From Prostheceraeus crozeri (lineage: Eukaryota; Platyhelminthes; Polycladida; Euryleptidae): a DNA stretch of 64,000 nucleotides. The DNA lies in assembly GCA_907163375.1 (NCBI GenBank), contig CAJQUW010006829.1:37501-101500 (forward strand), read 5' to 3'. Every line of letters starts with the position of its first letter. The first letter of the stretch is position 1. This document shows, piece by piece, positions 9,901 through 19,331 of the stretch. The notes under the pieces were generated by a model. That model saw only the letters and a program-made list of their open reading frames with translations. It had not been told where the DNA came from and made no database searches. Both the position numbers and the translations under genes were made by a program.

Positions 9901-10764
9901 GTATCGACTATTCTGCACATCATTATAGTGGAGAATGGAGAGGACGGCATACTTAAAACATTGCGATTCGCAATCTACAGAAATGACTGCTGCTTTATTT
10001 CTTAAATTTTTCGGAAGTTTAAAGGAGCCTCGACCACTATGATTTCCTAATAAACTGATTTTAATCATGGCGGTCTCAATACCATCAAAAACGAGTCCAC
10101 TATCACGCTCGTTAAATTTATCTATATTTAATTTTAACCCTTGGATATGAAAATTTATCCAAGACTCACAGTCTACAACTTCGGTTGCAGGAGAGGAGGG
10201 TATGTGAAACTCCAACCTCTCTATTATTTGTCCAGTATGGTGGTCGATTTTTACATATTTTATTTTAAGATAGATGAGCGCCTTCATCCTAAAATTGTCT
10301 AAATTGTTGAAGAGCGCTTCTATCAATGATGAATTTTGATGAAACCATTCCTCAAAGTTAGCAATGGTTTCTGAGGAGTCCATCTGGTAGTTCCTCACTA
10401 AATTATTTATGGACACTTCAGTGAGTCGGATAGAGGAGGTACCGTTGGTGTAGGTATCGTTCGCGTGTGTATGTTGAAGTCTGTGCGAAGATAGTTCAAA
10501 ACGTGTCTCGAAAGACTGAGCGCACAAGTCGCAAGAAAAGGAGACATCGTTAACAGAATCATCCCTACCTTCGGAGATTGATGCCGGCTTAGGTCGACAA
10601 ACACCTCGCTTGATGTGTCGGGTGAGATCACGCTTCCTCGTGAAGATGTGTCCACAGTCAGCACATTGCCGATCGTCGCATTCCCGCGACAATGTTGATA
10701 TGGACTCGCACGAGATGGAACTGGTATCACCTGAAAGAGAAATCATTCTTTCATCTCTGTTCAA
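6935..10764 (-). CDS. protein-primed family B DNA polymerase with N-terminal zinc fingers
   Basis: Replicative pPolB of a Polinton/adintovirus-type element; it starts DNA from a protein primer. The frame from ATG 10764 is open for 1207 codons to 7141. The C-terminus (SAWEDKRCW, then LPHGH, family hallmarks) lies one base out of phase in the frame 7129-6935, so a single break in an A run near 7140-7150 costs only about 70 residues. Domains: C2HC finger (C34, C37, H50, C56) and C2H2 finger (C78, C81, H94, H98); 3'-5' exonuclease motifs YADIEC (~441), NFKGYD (~574) and YLKLD (~734); an endonuclease-VII-like Zn segment CPKC...VRDHDHIT...CSKC (~523-558) inserted in the exonuclease region; polymerase A DQNNLYG (~828), B NNSLFGKT (~998), C GGDTDS (~1096) and KxY (PKMY, ~1166). 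All catalytic acidic residues are present. The tail carries an NLS-like PPPKRIKL. This is the least damaged gene of the element. Confidence 0.9.
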
Positions 10765-11194
10765 GTGTCAGTATATTGTTACAACCTACCTTGACTCAAC
10801 AACTCTAAACTTTCCTCGAGAAGGGAGGGTGTTGGTGATGAAGTTGATGCCTGAAATTGAGGAAGATGCTATTAGCCACACGTTTGAGGGAGATGAGAGA
10901 GGAAATTTTCAACTTACCATTTGAACGAAATTATGTTTAAGCTTGATACTTGAACAAGATAGAGACTTCACTCAAATTTGGAATTCACTAAAGAGCAGTT
11001 CACTTGTACGCCTCAAATACAGAATTCGCTAGACAACAGTTCACTTATGCGTCTCAAAGACAGAGTGAAATGATACGGATGTCACTTTGCTTATATACTT
11101 TCATTCTCTTCATTCATTGGATGTTCATTCTGATTGGTTGCTTGTTGATACTTAAGAATTAGAAAACATTTCAAAGTCATTATTCACAGTCAAC
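10765..11194. promoter_or_regulatory. divergent intergenic region between polymerase and small plus-strand gene
   Basis: 430 bp between the divergent starts. It holds two 41-bp direct repeats (10981-11062) and a TATATA at 11093-11098, 97 bp before the plus-strand ATG at 11195. No clear TATA box was seen on the polymerase side. Likely promoters for both genes; the repeats may be factor-binding sites. Confidence 0.45.
10981..11062. repeat. two 41-bp direct repeats in promoter region
   Basis: Units 10981-11021 and 11022-11062 each contain GAATTC-CTA-A-A-CAGTTCACTT, then CG-CTCAAA, with a handful of differences. They sit mid-way in the divergent region, which fits regulatory sites or a replication-linked element. 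Seen directly; function unknown. Confidence 0.6.
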
Positions 11195-11533
11195 ATGACA
11201 AGCCCTCCGACAACATCAAACACAAAATTCTCTTCTCCATGCTCAACACCAAAGGCGCTCGTTACACCAAACGCTCCAAGAAAGGCGAAGGTGGAGAAGG
11301 TGTACCAACTGGACAATATCAGGAAGTTATCATTACCAGCGGATGAGGAAGAGGAGAGTGTATGTGAGAAGGAGTGTCCCGACTTAACAGGCGTGAGGTG
11401 GAAGTATCTCCAGTACGATACTGACGATGTGATGGAGATCACCAGCACGAAATTCCTCCACCAATTATGGGAGTGGTACACCCCTAACTCCCAGCACGAA
11501 CTATGGCAGAGTGGGAGTATATTGATAAAGTGA
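11195..11533 (+). CDS. small element protein, unknown
   Basis: 112-residue ORF from ATG 11195, downstream of TATATA. The N-terminal 35 residues are Ser/Thr/Pro/Lys-rich (TPKALVTPNAPRKAK), followed by an acidic patch (ADEEEES) and an aromatic C-terminal part (VRWKYLQYD, HQLWEWYTP). I do not recognise the family. A second small ORF overlaps its last 31 bases in another frame and carries on to a poly(A) signal, so the two may be one protein split by a frame break, as in the other element genes. Confidence 0.4.
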   Translation: MTSPPTTSNTKFSSPCSTPKALVTPNAPRKAKVEKVYQLDNIRKLSLPADEEEESVCEKECPDLTGVRWKYLQYDTDDVMEITSTKFLHQLWEWYTPNSQHELWQSGSILIK

Positions 11534-11643
11534 GGCTCGCAGTGGAAGAACGATTAAAGCAACTGAACTGTTTTTGTTATCTATGTGAAGCCAGACTCTG
11601 GGACGATATTGACGATGAAGACCTTTTGAAATACATGCCATAA
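11503..11643 (+). CDS. 46-residue overlapping ORF or frameshifted tail of previous gene
   Basis: ATG 11503 opens a 46-codon frame (MAEWEYIDKVRL ... LLKYMP) with two Cys (FCYLCEA) and a strongly acidic end. The TAA stop (11641-11643) overlaps AATAAA at 11642-11647, as at the protease and TBP-like genes, which supports this being the true 3' end of the transcript. It is either a separate small protein or the C-terminus of the 11195 gene after a single-base break near 11505. Confidence 0.35.
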   Translation: MAEWEYIDKVRLAVEERLKQLNCFCYLCEARLWDDIDDEDLLKYMP

Positions 11644-11700
11644 TAAATTTTTATTTCGTATTATCTTTGCTTTCATACTGACGTACTTGAATGGGGCTTC

Positions 11701-12309
11701 AGTGGATGATTTAACCATGTATACATTTTCATTTGGAAATAGTAGCACGCTTAGTCTAACTTGTAAATCTTAAAACATTTCATATGGACGATGATGATAG
11801 ATGAAATAGTGTCAAATAAAATTAAGATAGCTTACACTTCTGATACAGGGATAGCAATCGACTGCGATCCATGTGTAAAGAGCTTGTTAGACTACGGATG
11901 GGCTTAAGTGGATGATTTAACCATGTATACATTTTCATTTGGAAATAGTAGCACGCTTAGTCTAACTTGTAAATCTTAAAACATTTCATATGGACGATGA
12001 TGATAGATGAAATAGTGTCAAATAAAATTAAGATAGCTTACACTTCTGATACAGGGATAGCAATCGACTGCGATCATGTGTAAAGAGCTTGTTAGACTAC
12101 GGATGGGGTTAAGTGGATGATTTAACCATGTATACATTTTCATTTGGAAATAGTAGCACGCTTAGTCTAACTTGTAAATCTTAAAACATTTCATATGGAC
12201 GATGATGATAGATGAAATAGTATCAAATAAAATTAAGATAGCTTACACTTCTGATACAGGGATAGCAATCGACTGCGATCCATGTGTAAAGAGCTTGTTA
12301 GACTACGGA
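11701..12309. repeat. three tandem copies of a ~206-bp unit
   Basis: Copies at 11701-11907 (207 bp), 11908-12112 (205 bp, lacking CC in the CGATCC site) and 12113-12309 (197 bp before divergence) are almost identical. Each begins GTGGATGATTTAACC and contains the same short plus-strand frame beginning MMIDEIVSNKIK. Near identity means recent duplication, or an active array at the edge of the element. It lies just past the last plus-strand poly(A) signal. Confidence 0.9.
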
Positions 12310-12432
12310 AGAGAGAAGTGTGTTATGTTGCGTGTGGCGCGTGAGTGTCCTCCCATTTCATTCCATTCATTATTTTTCTTCCCCTCTGCATTCCATATCC
12401 GAGGATATGTGGCGGGCTTGGGACCGCTTTAG
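12202..12432 (+). CDS. possible 76-residue ORF partly inside the tandem repeat
   Basis: The third repeat copy carries its short frame (MMIDEIVSNKIKIAYTSDTG) beyond the repeat into unique sequence, giving 76 codons. In copy 1 the same frame stops after 38 codons; in copy 2 a two-base loss stops it earlier. The repeat unit may have been copied from this 5' end. No family recognised and it may not be coding. Confidence 0.2.
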   Translation: MMIDEIVSNKIKIAYTSDTGIAIDCDPCVKSLLDYGREKCVMLRVARECPPISFHSLFFFPSAFHIRGYVAGLGPL

Positions 12433-12570
12433 CTGCATTAGAAGGTTGGCCCTTAAAAGAGCCCATGGGTCGTTCTCCGTCCACCGACACTCCTCTCACT
12501 TCTGCAAAAACTCTGAAAGAAAAAGAATAGAGATTAGATGAGCTTACAAAAATGATCATGTTGAGGAAGC

Positions 12571-13638
12571 TTACTGGGAACTTTCTTCCGAACTTTTCGG
12601 ACGAACGAAGTCTTCAAGCTGGCCGGTAACGTCCATACTCATGTGGAGACATCGAACTCCGTCGCCCTCATAACACGCTGTGTCACGTGGGATCATCCGT
12701 GATGGTTGGGGCGTCGCAGACATTGTTCTCAAAGAGGGAAGATGGACTTCATACACTCTCCTTTTTCGACACTTCAAACGCTCATGCAGTCGCTCCACTT
12801 CACCCGTCAACCTCTTATTAATAACCTTCACCTCCTCCGTCTCCTTCACCACGCTTCGCATCCGCTCTATCTCTTCATCCTTCCTCGACACACTCGCCTG
12901 CAAACTCTCCACCAAACCTGCCTTCCTCATCAACTCGCTCCTTTCCGCCATCCATTCCTTCTCCTTCTTTCTCAAGCTCTCCAACTCTTCCCTTGTTGCC
13001 CTATACCCTCAACCTTCACCTTCAGCTCTTCATTCACCTTCAAAACTTTTCTATTATTACTTTCCAAAGCCATCACACGATCCTTCATTCTCACAAATAC
13101 CTCCGTGTCATACGCCTCTTGCTTCCGTGGCGATGACGCTGCCATCGCTTAGCCACTTCCTCCCACTCCCACTCTTCCTTCAAATCCGCTATGTCCCCAA
13201 ACAAATCTTCCATCACCGCATCCAAATCAACATCATCCTTCTTCTTCATATTCGCTCTCAACTCAACTTCCTCATTCGAACTCCCATCACTCGAACTCCC
13301 CTCACTCGCATTCCTCACCACTTTCTCCCCAATCACGTCTGTATCGTTGCCACCGCCTTTGTCACCTCTTCCCTCTCCAACAACTCTCCCTCAAACCATG
13401 CCTTGAACCCCTTCTCTCCGATGTTCCCACTCTCACACTGCAAATGCGCCTTCATAAATTCCGTCTCATCCCCCATCACACATTTCCGACAAGACACACA
13501 CAACCTCAACATCACTTTCCTCTCATGGCCCATCGTCCCCTCTTTTTCTTTTAAATGTTTCTTGAGTTCGCTACCTCTAGCAATCTTGCCACAACTGCAC
13601 TTGCCCACTAGCATCTTGGCGTTACTCGCTTTCGTCAT
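12571..13638 (-). pseudogene. Cys-motif plus coiled-coil protein, frameshifted
   Basis: Starts at ATG 13638. The first ~100 codons have paired Cys (GKCSCGK, then LCVSCRKC, then LQC), which suggests a small zinc-binding head. The frame then shifts near 13375 into an acidic/Ser-rich linker (SSSDGSSNEEVEL, VMEDLFGDIADLKEEWEWEE). It shifts again near 13130 and near 13008 into a long charged heptad region (EELESLRKKEKEWMAERSEL, RKDEEIERMRSVVKETEE) typical of coiled coil, ending at 12571. Intact length would be about 350 residues. Codon use and frame breaks match the element to the left, and TATAAA lies 41 bp before the ATG, so I assign it to the element's right arm. Function unknown; structural or DNA-binding are both possible. 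Confidence 0.5.
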
Positions 13639-13678
13639 GATAATTCTGTAAAGATAGAGTAAAATTTGATAGCAAGTG

Positions 13679-13684
13679 TTTATA
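13679..13684 (-). promoter_or_regulatory. TATA box of the coiled-coil gene
   Basis: TATAAA on the minus strand 41 bp upstream of the ATG at 13638, flanked by two copies of TTTGATAGCAAGT (about 13666 and 13729). Spacing fits a core promoter with a short leader. Confidence 0.45.
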
Positions 13685-13744
13685 GGATACTACTTGCTGA
13701 TATGCATTGAAAGACTAAGTCACCAAACATTTGATAGCAAGTCA

Positions 13745-14348
13745 GCAACCGTTTGGGTGTTAAGCTCTTGAATCCGTTACAGGCATTACTCAGAGGGGAT
13801 CTTATCCCAGCTCCAAGGCCTCGACCCACAAATCCAACCTCGATCGGACAGAGCGTGCGTCATATCACTGTGTTGGTATCCGGGCCCCAGTTTTGACATG
13901 AAAACCGGTGGAGTTATTTACAAGAGGAAACGACCCAAGTCACAGAGACTCATAAACGACTGCTTTTTATTCAAAAACTTTAATTATTATCATTAAATAT
14001 GAATTTAAATTTTTCAGTATTTTAGTACTACTCATAAAACGTTTATAAGTAGTCTGTCACCTTCAGCATAGCAAACGCTGTCGAATGTTTTTTGAATCAA
14101 GTCTAAAGGACTTGTAGAAGCAAAGTTATAGCCGTTTGAAGATTTCGGCCTACTATCATCAAATGGTCAGTCATGCTATACTGACTAACCTATAAGTCTG
14201 ACACCTTAGCTGATATCAGCAATGTAAAGTCAGAAGTCCGATATCGGACCTCAAGAGAAACGACTTACCTGTAGTCAGTTTCTCAACTTAGTGAAATTCC
14301 TCTCCCGATCCCGTTCTTATATACCCTGTGAATATGCAATCGATAAGA
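13745..14348. other. non-coding gap with short palindromes
   Basis: No gene recognised. It contains perfect short palindromes GCTGATATCAGC (14209-14220) and GTCCGATATCGGAC (14236-14249), plus an inverted GTCAG/CTGAC pair around 14167-14185. It may include the right border of the element; no terminal repeat could be matched to the truncated left side. Confidence 0.4.
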
Positions 14349-14957
14349 GGGGGGGGGACGTCAGTGAAATTTCAAAATTTGATGAAAAATGTTTTGGTGA
14401 CGGTCCCAGGTCGAAATTCCACACTTTGGAAAATTTTCAAATTTTTACCCATACAAAGCCACTCTGACACTTAGGATTTTTTCAGGTGAGCGAGCTCCGA
14501 CCTAAAATCTTGTAACCGCTCTAACTTTTGAACGAAGACAGATAGGAACAAGCCGATTGTTTCACTGAATTTGTCTCACTCTTAGCTTTCAAACGAGCTA
14601 TCGCACGACAAAATCCGTCCACTGGAAGCCAAAATCGAAGCAAGCTGTCCAGAGGGGGGGGGACGTCAGTGAAATTTCAAAATTTGATGAAAAATGTTTT
14701 GGTGACGGTCCCAGGTCGAAATTCCACACTTTGGAAAATTTTCAAATTTTTACCCATACAAAGCCACTCTGACACTTAGGATTTTTTCAGGTGAGCGAGC
14801 TCCGACCTAAAATCTTGTAACCGCTCTAACTTTTGAACGAAGACAGATAGGAACAAGCCGATTCTTTCACTGAATTTGTCTCACTCTTAGCTTTCAAACG
14901 AGCTATCGCACGACAAAATCCGTCCACTGGAAGCCAAAATCGAAGCAAGCTGTCCAG
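14349..14957. repeat. two ~305-bp tandem units with poly-G junctions
   Basis: Units 14349-14652 and 14653-14957 differ at only a few positions. Each starts with a G run and ACGTCAGTGAAATTTC and ends GAAGCAAGCTGTCCAGA followed by the next G run. Conserved minus-strand frames across the units are a by-product of identity and do not resemble a known protein. Confidence 0.85.
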
Positions 14958-15990
14958 AGGGGGGGGCGTCAGTGAAAATTTTTTCTCTCCGATTTCGCTG
15001 GAAACATCCTTCCTAACCCAAAATTTCACGTAGATTCCGAATCTGGCCTCCGTTTTCTCATCCGATGCTTCGTTTGGGCGCTACACACCAAAACGTCCCA
15101 AATTCTAACTCTGTCGTTTTTTCGAAAAATGTTGAAAATTTTTTCTCGCCGATTGCCTTGAAACTCACTATACAGATAAAGAATTTCACGCTGATTCCAA
15201 ATCTGAAATCCGTTTTCCAATCCGATGCTTCGTTTTGAAGCTAGAGCCCAAAACGTCCCAAATTCTAACTCTGTCGTTTTTCACCAATGTCCCAAAATCT
15301 TAAATGGCGTCTCACATCTAAACGAAGACAGATAGGAACAAGCCGATTCTTTCACTGAATTTGTCTCACTCTTAGCTTTCAAACGAGCTATCGCACGACA
15401 AAATCCGTCCACTGGAAGCCAAAATCGAAGCAAGCGGTCCAGAGGGGGGGGGGACGTCAGCCGAAAATTTTTTCTCTCCGATTTCGCTGGAAACATCCTT
15501 CCTAACCCAAAATTTCACGTAGATTCCGAATCTGGCCTCCGTTTTCTCATCCGATGCTTCGTTTGGGCGCTACACACCAAAACGTCCCAAATTCTAACTC
15601 TGTTAAAATTTTGAAGAAAAATTTTTTCTCGCCAATTGCCTTGAAACTCACCCTACCGATGCAGAATTTTACGCTGAATCCGAATCTGGCAGCCATTTCA
15701 CCATCCACGACAACATAGACGGTCGCCCACGTCAACCTAGACGGTCGCCCACGTCAACCTAGGCGGTCGGCCACGTCAACCTAGGCGGTCGGTCACGTCA
15801 ACCCATACGAGACCAACACATCCGAGTCTCACACTCTGTCGTTGCAGAGGGGGGGGAGTCAGCGAACATGTTGTGAACCAACCTGGCCGGCACACCACGA
15901 CAGACTCTGTCGTTCCAGAGGGGGGGCTCAGACCCGAAGCACCACGGCGGCCGACCACGACACTCTGCCGTTCCAGAGGGGGGGGGCGCC
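14957..15990. repeat. nested complex satellite with poly-G junctions
   Basis: Longer units (14957-15443 and 15444-about 15850) share the final ~140 bp or the opening block of the 305-bp units but contain two diverged internal sub-repeats starting GAAAATTTTTTCTC. Every junction carries (T/G)(C)CAGA followed by seven or more G (14651, 14955, 15440, 15846, 15916, 15976). The last units are truncated to 60-100 bp. The pattern suggests unequal exchange or template switching at the G runs. Confidence 0.8.
15717..15804. repeat. 22-bp minisatellite, four copies
   Basis: Units 15717-15738, 15739-15760, 15761-15782 and 15783-15804 follow AG(A/G)CGGTCG(C/G)(C/T)CACGTCAACC. GC-rich, embedded in the last long satellite unit. 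Confidence 0.85.
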
Positions 15991-16179
15991 GGTCGAGTGT
16001 TTGTCACTTGCTTACTACTATCCATCATCAATTAATGAAAAGTGCTTCCTAAAAGCACGCAAATAACTTTATCCCCGTGTGACCACCGTCCTTAAAAATG
16101 GATGGTGCTCAAAATAGTACTTAATATGCTCATGGATCTGTGATATTTGAACTATTAGATACCTAGCGACCTATGTCAC

Positions 16180-16760
16180 ACAATATCATGCCGAAATTTT
16201 GAGATTTTATTACCTTGGGTATTAATGGGTCAAGCGCATTTTCTATACATATACAAAATTTATGAAGATCGGACAGGTACTTTTTGCATTAGAGACGATA
16301 ACGTGAAGTGTAGGGATGTTAACAGCTTGATCTGACTTCGTCTGTTCGACGCATTATTGTTGCTCGTGTGTGCATGTATTGTTCTCTCTCAAACTTCGTC
16401 TTGTCCACTGCTTTTTGAAATCCTTCCACGACCACTACCTTGCACACCGTTTTATGTTGAAAATGTTAGTATAAGAGATGTGGCTAGCTGGTCATCATCA
16501 CGAGTTGTCGGGAAATGGCTTTGTTGACCTCAAGTGCTTTCTGCTCTGACGATGAGGTCAGCCGAAGTTAGATGAAGTTGCTGACATCGCTACACCTCAC
16601 GTTATCGCTTCTAAATCAAAAAGCACTTATCTGAGTTGCATGAATTTTGGCATGTAGGTAGAAAATATCCTCTCTGACGTGTGCATAAAGTTTTGTGATG
16701 ATTGATTCATTTTTACGGATTTTAGACACATTTGACAACTTATCCTGCCGAAATGTAGGA
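16180..16760. repeat. long imperfect inverted repeat (foldback element)
   Basis: The left arm (about 16220-16345) contains ACTTTTTGCATTAGAGACGA and TAACGTGAAGTGTAG. The right arm (about 16562-16700) contains the reverse complement with scattered changes (CTACACCTCACGTTATCGCT, CTAAATCAAAAAGC), and weaker matching continues outward. A ~215-bp unrelated centre separates the arms. Probably a non-autonomous DNA transposon or foldback element. No target duplication was identified. Confidence 0.65.
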
Positions 16761-17425
16761 AGTGGCGTTCTATTGCAGGGTGTCGGGCTATTTTTCTAGC
16801 ACTACGTCAAGCTGGCTCTGTTACAAGTTCTTCGGTAGAATCTGGTCCCTGATTGTTCGTTATAGCCACTCCTTCAAAGACACAGATTTAGAGAGGAACA
16901 GATGAACTATTTACACAACTGCTTGAAGCCGGTAAACACAGGACGAGAGAGACAGACACTGGTTTGCGATAGACGGGCAAGAAACAAGTCGCGATATGAT
17001 TACAGCGATGACTGCTGCAGGATAAACATACTTGAATAGCTTTCATTGTCATGTTGTCAAATGATTTATTTGTCAACAAAGTAAGCAAGCTCAATGAATT
17101 GTGTCACACCTATTAATTAGTAAATAAAGTACCCAAGATATTGAGCCTTTTGGATTGAGTCATTCAGATTCAAGTTTAATTCCCATTCATCGCAGAATCA
17201 AAATTTTTAAAATGAGAATACATCCACACCAAGTTAAAATCAGTGATCAATAATAAATTGCTTTTATCATAATTAATCCCTATTAAAGTGAATTCTGTAT
17301 CAAGAAAAACGTCTTTCCGTAGTGCATTTATGAAATATAGATAATTCAAACTTACCAACGTTTTCCTGTGATAATGTACATGATGATGTGCAGCAAAAAC
17401 AATAGGGGACTTACATTTCTATGTT

Positions 17426-17986
17426 TTATTTACACCTGAAGAGCATCAACTTGGTAGCCTGCTGCCTCGACTGGACATCCGTTGAAAATATGTTTCTTTC
17501 AAAATATATGTTTCCACACTTCAACAATCGAAGTCGAATGAATCGGAAAGCAATTATTCTTACCAGGGTTGTTAGGTGATTGTTTCTTAAGGCATCATTA
17601 TCAAAATAATGGTCTGTCAGCTCTGGGAATACAGTATCAACGTTGATCTTGTTCAGGACAAAATGCTCCACTTTAATGTCCAAATTGCATCCTGTAGGGA
17701 GAGTGGAGGCATTCCATACTCCAGGAAACAATGATCTGAAAGCAACTTCAGCCACTTTAATTATAGTAAATACACCAAAACTAGGTGACATCAGACCATC
17801 AGAATTGTCAAAAACGTGAGATGTTATCGCCTCAACGCGATAACCATCCCATCTGGTCAACACACTTCTTGCCTGTCTATCGCAAATTGTCATCAAAGTA
17901 AACACCGATCGGTGGACTTCAACGCCATCAGGGTGAATTGCGGAAAGCAGTTCAATCTGCTTCAAAAGCAGTAAACCTGTGTTCAA
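17426..17986 (-). CDS. unassigned 186-residue ORF
   Basis: Open frame from 17986 to 17426, longer than expected by chance at this base composition. Features are a hydrophobic N-terminus (TGLLLLKQIELLS), a mid segment with GVFTIIKVAEVAFRSLFPGVW, and a basic C-terminus (LVRIIAFRFIRLRLLKCG, then RQQATKLMLF). The ending faintly resembles the C-terminal part of P-element/THAP-type transposases, but I see no catalytic signature. It may be an exon of a degraded transposase or an unrelated host exon. Confidence 0.3.
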   Translation of the reverse strand: MNTGLLLLKQIELLSAIHPDGVEVHRSVFTLMTICDRQARSVLTRWDGYRVEAITSHVFDNSDGLMSPSFGVFTIIKVAEVAFRSLFPGVWNASTLPTGCNLDIKVEHFVLNKINVDTVFPELTDHYFDNDALRNNHLTTLVRIIAFRFIRLRLLKCGNIYFERNIFSTDVQSRQQATKLMLFRCK

Positions 17987-18118
17987 AGACCGCTGATGTG
18001 TTCAGTTGAACTTCTTCAAGTCCTACGACGTGCGTTTTCGAAGATGTCCTTATCAATCAAATGAGGCATGATGGTGCGTCGTGCTAAGAAATAATTTGAT
18101 TAAAATGACCAAAAACAA

Positions 18119-18201
18119 TGCTAGGAGTGGGATTCGAACCCACGAGGACTCTTGTCCATTGGAACTTAAGTCCAACGCCTTAACCGCTCGGCCATCCTAG
18201 C
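18119..18201 (-). tRNA. tRNA-Leu (anticodon UAA)
   Basis: 83-nt cloverleaf on the minus strand. The acceptor pair GCTAGGA/TCCTAGC is perfect, with discriminator A. The D arm has GGCCGAGCGGTTAAGGC, the anticodon loop CTTAAGT gives UAA, a long class II variable arm is present as expected for Leu, and the T arm is TGGGTTCGAATCCCA. Internal A and B boxes are intact, and an A run on the plus strand at 18111-18115 supplies a T5 terminator. No intron. Confidence 0.96.
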
Positions 18202-18888
18202 AGCCATTAAATGTTAGCTATAATAAAACAATATTATTATGCAAACTACTTAATAAAATTTTAGTAGCGAGATAGATACATCCTTTCATATTGCAGTCAC
18301 AAAAATGCGAGCAACTATCCTGGCGTCTCATATGAACGCCATCTTCATGAACGTGTTTTGAACAATGTTGCAGAAAATGACATGATTGCGCTCAAATAGC
18401 GCGCTAGCGTTGAGATTTCAGTGTTGCTGTTCCTCAAGCCTGATAGTATTTGTGTGGGTAAAAGAATGAGATATTCAACATGACAATCAGCTGAAATGAA
18501 GCATTTTCTGCGCTGAAAACCAGAAATAACACCTGCTCATATAATACGTGTAATTCACACATTCTGCCAAGGGATGCGAGCATTCATGGTTAAGATTGGG
18601 GTGTAATTGAATACTTAGGTGGAAGCTTTGTCATTTTTCGTCACACCTATCTCAGACTAATGATCAATTGTGGATTCACCTGGATACCTTAGCACCTGGA
18701 TGAGACGGTCAAAATCATTTTTGACATATGGTTGAACATGATCATCGGTAGGCCCATACGAAGAAGCATTTTTTTAAATAACAGCTTTGTGATGTGGTTA
18801 AGCCAGCTGAGTGATTGAATGCAGTTGACTGCCATCTTTCATACTAGGGTCTGAGTGATCTGTGATCGAAACAAACCACCTCCAAATT
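18202..18888. other. intergenic, nothing recognised
   Basis: No coding pattern, RNA gene or repeat structure was identified between the tRNA and the A-rich tract. Confidence 0.4.
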
Positions 18889-19274
18889 TAAAAAAAAATT
18901 AAAAAAACAATAATAAAAACAAAAAAAAACAAAAAAAAAAAAAGAAAAAAAAAACAAAAAAAAAAAAAAAAAATACAAAAAAAAAAAAATAAAAAAAAAC
19001 AAAAAAAAAAAAAAAAAAAAAAAAAAATTTAAAATATATAAAAAAAAAAAAAAAAAATAAAAAATAAAAACAAAAAAAAAAAAACAAAAACAAAAAAAAA
19101 AAAACAAAAAAAAAAAAAAAAACAACTAAAAAAAACAAAAAGAAAACATAAAAAAAAAATTAAAACAAAAAAAATTAAAAAGAAAAAAAAAAAAAAAAAA
19201 ACAAAAAAAAAAATAAAAAAAAAAAAAACAAAAAAAAAAAAAAAAAAAAACTTAAAAAAAAAAAAAAAAACAAA

Positions 19275-19305
<31 letters not shown>

Positions 19306-19331
19306 CAAAAACAAAAAAAAAAAAAAAAAAC
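18889..19331. repeat. A-rich low-complexity tract
   Basis: About 440 bp that is mostly A with isolated C or T, without a fixed period. The mirror composition of the 1-1215 tract (A instead of T on the plus strand) is notable. It has abrupt edges into normal sequence on both sides. Confidence 0.85.

Noticed and set aside
7141..10764. Several 60-107 codon ORFs on the plus strand and in other minus frames
   Set aside because: They lie inside the polymerase gene and have no independent support.
12680..13651. 323-codon plus-strand ORF, Ser/Leu/Pro-rich
   Set aside because: Antisense shadow of the minus-strand coiled-coil gene; its composition is what Glu/Lys-rich codons give in reverse.
13745..14348. 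Right terminal repeat of the Polinton-type element
   Set aside because: The left end is truncated by the T-rich tract, so no pairing sequence is available to support a terminus.
14826..15496. Repeated minus-strand ORFs reading LLRFWLPVDGFCRAIARLKAK
   Set aside because: The frame is repeated only because the DNA units are identical; no family pattern and no start or promoter context.
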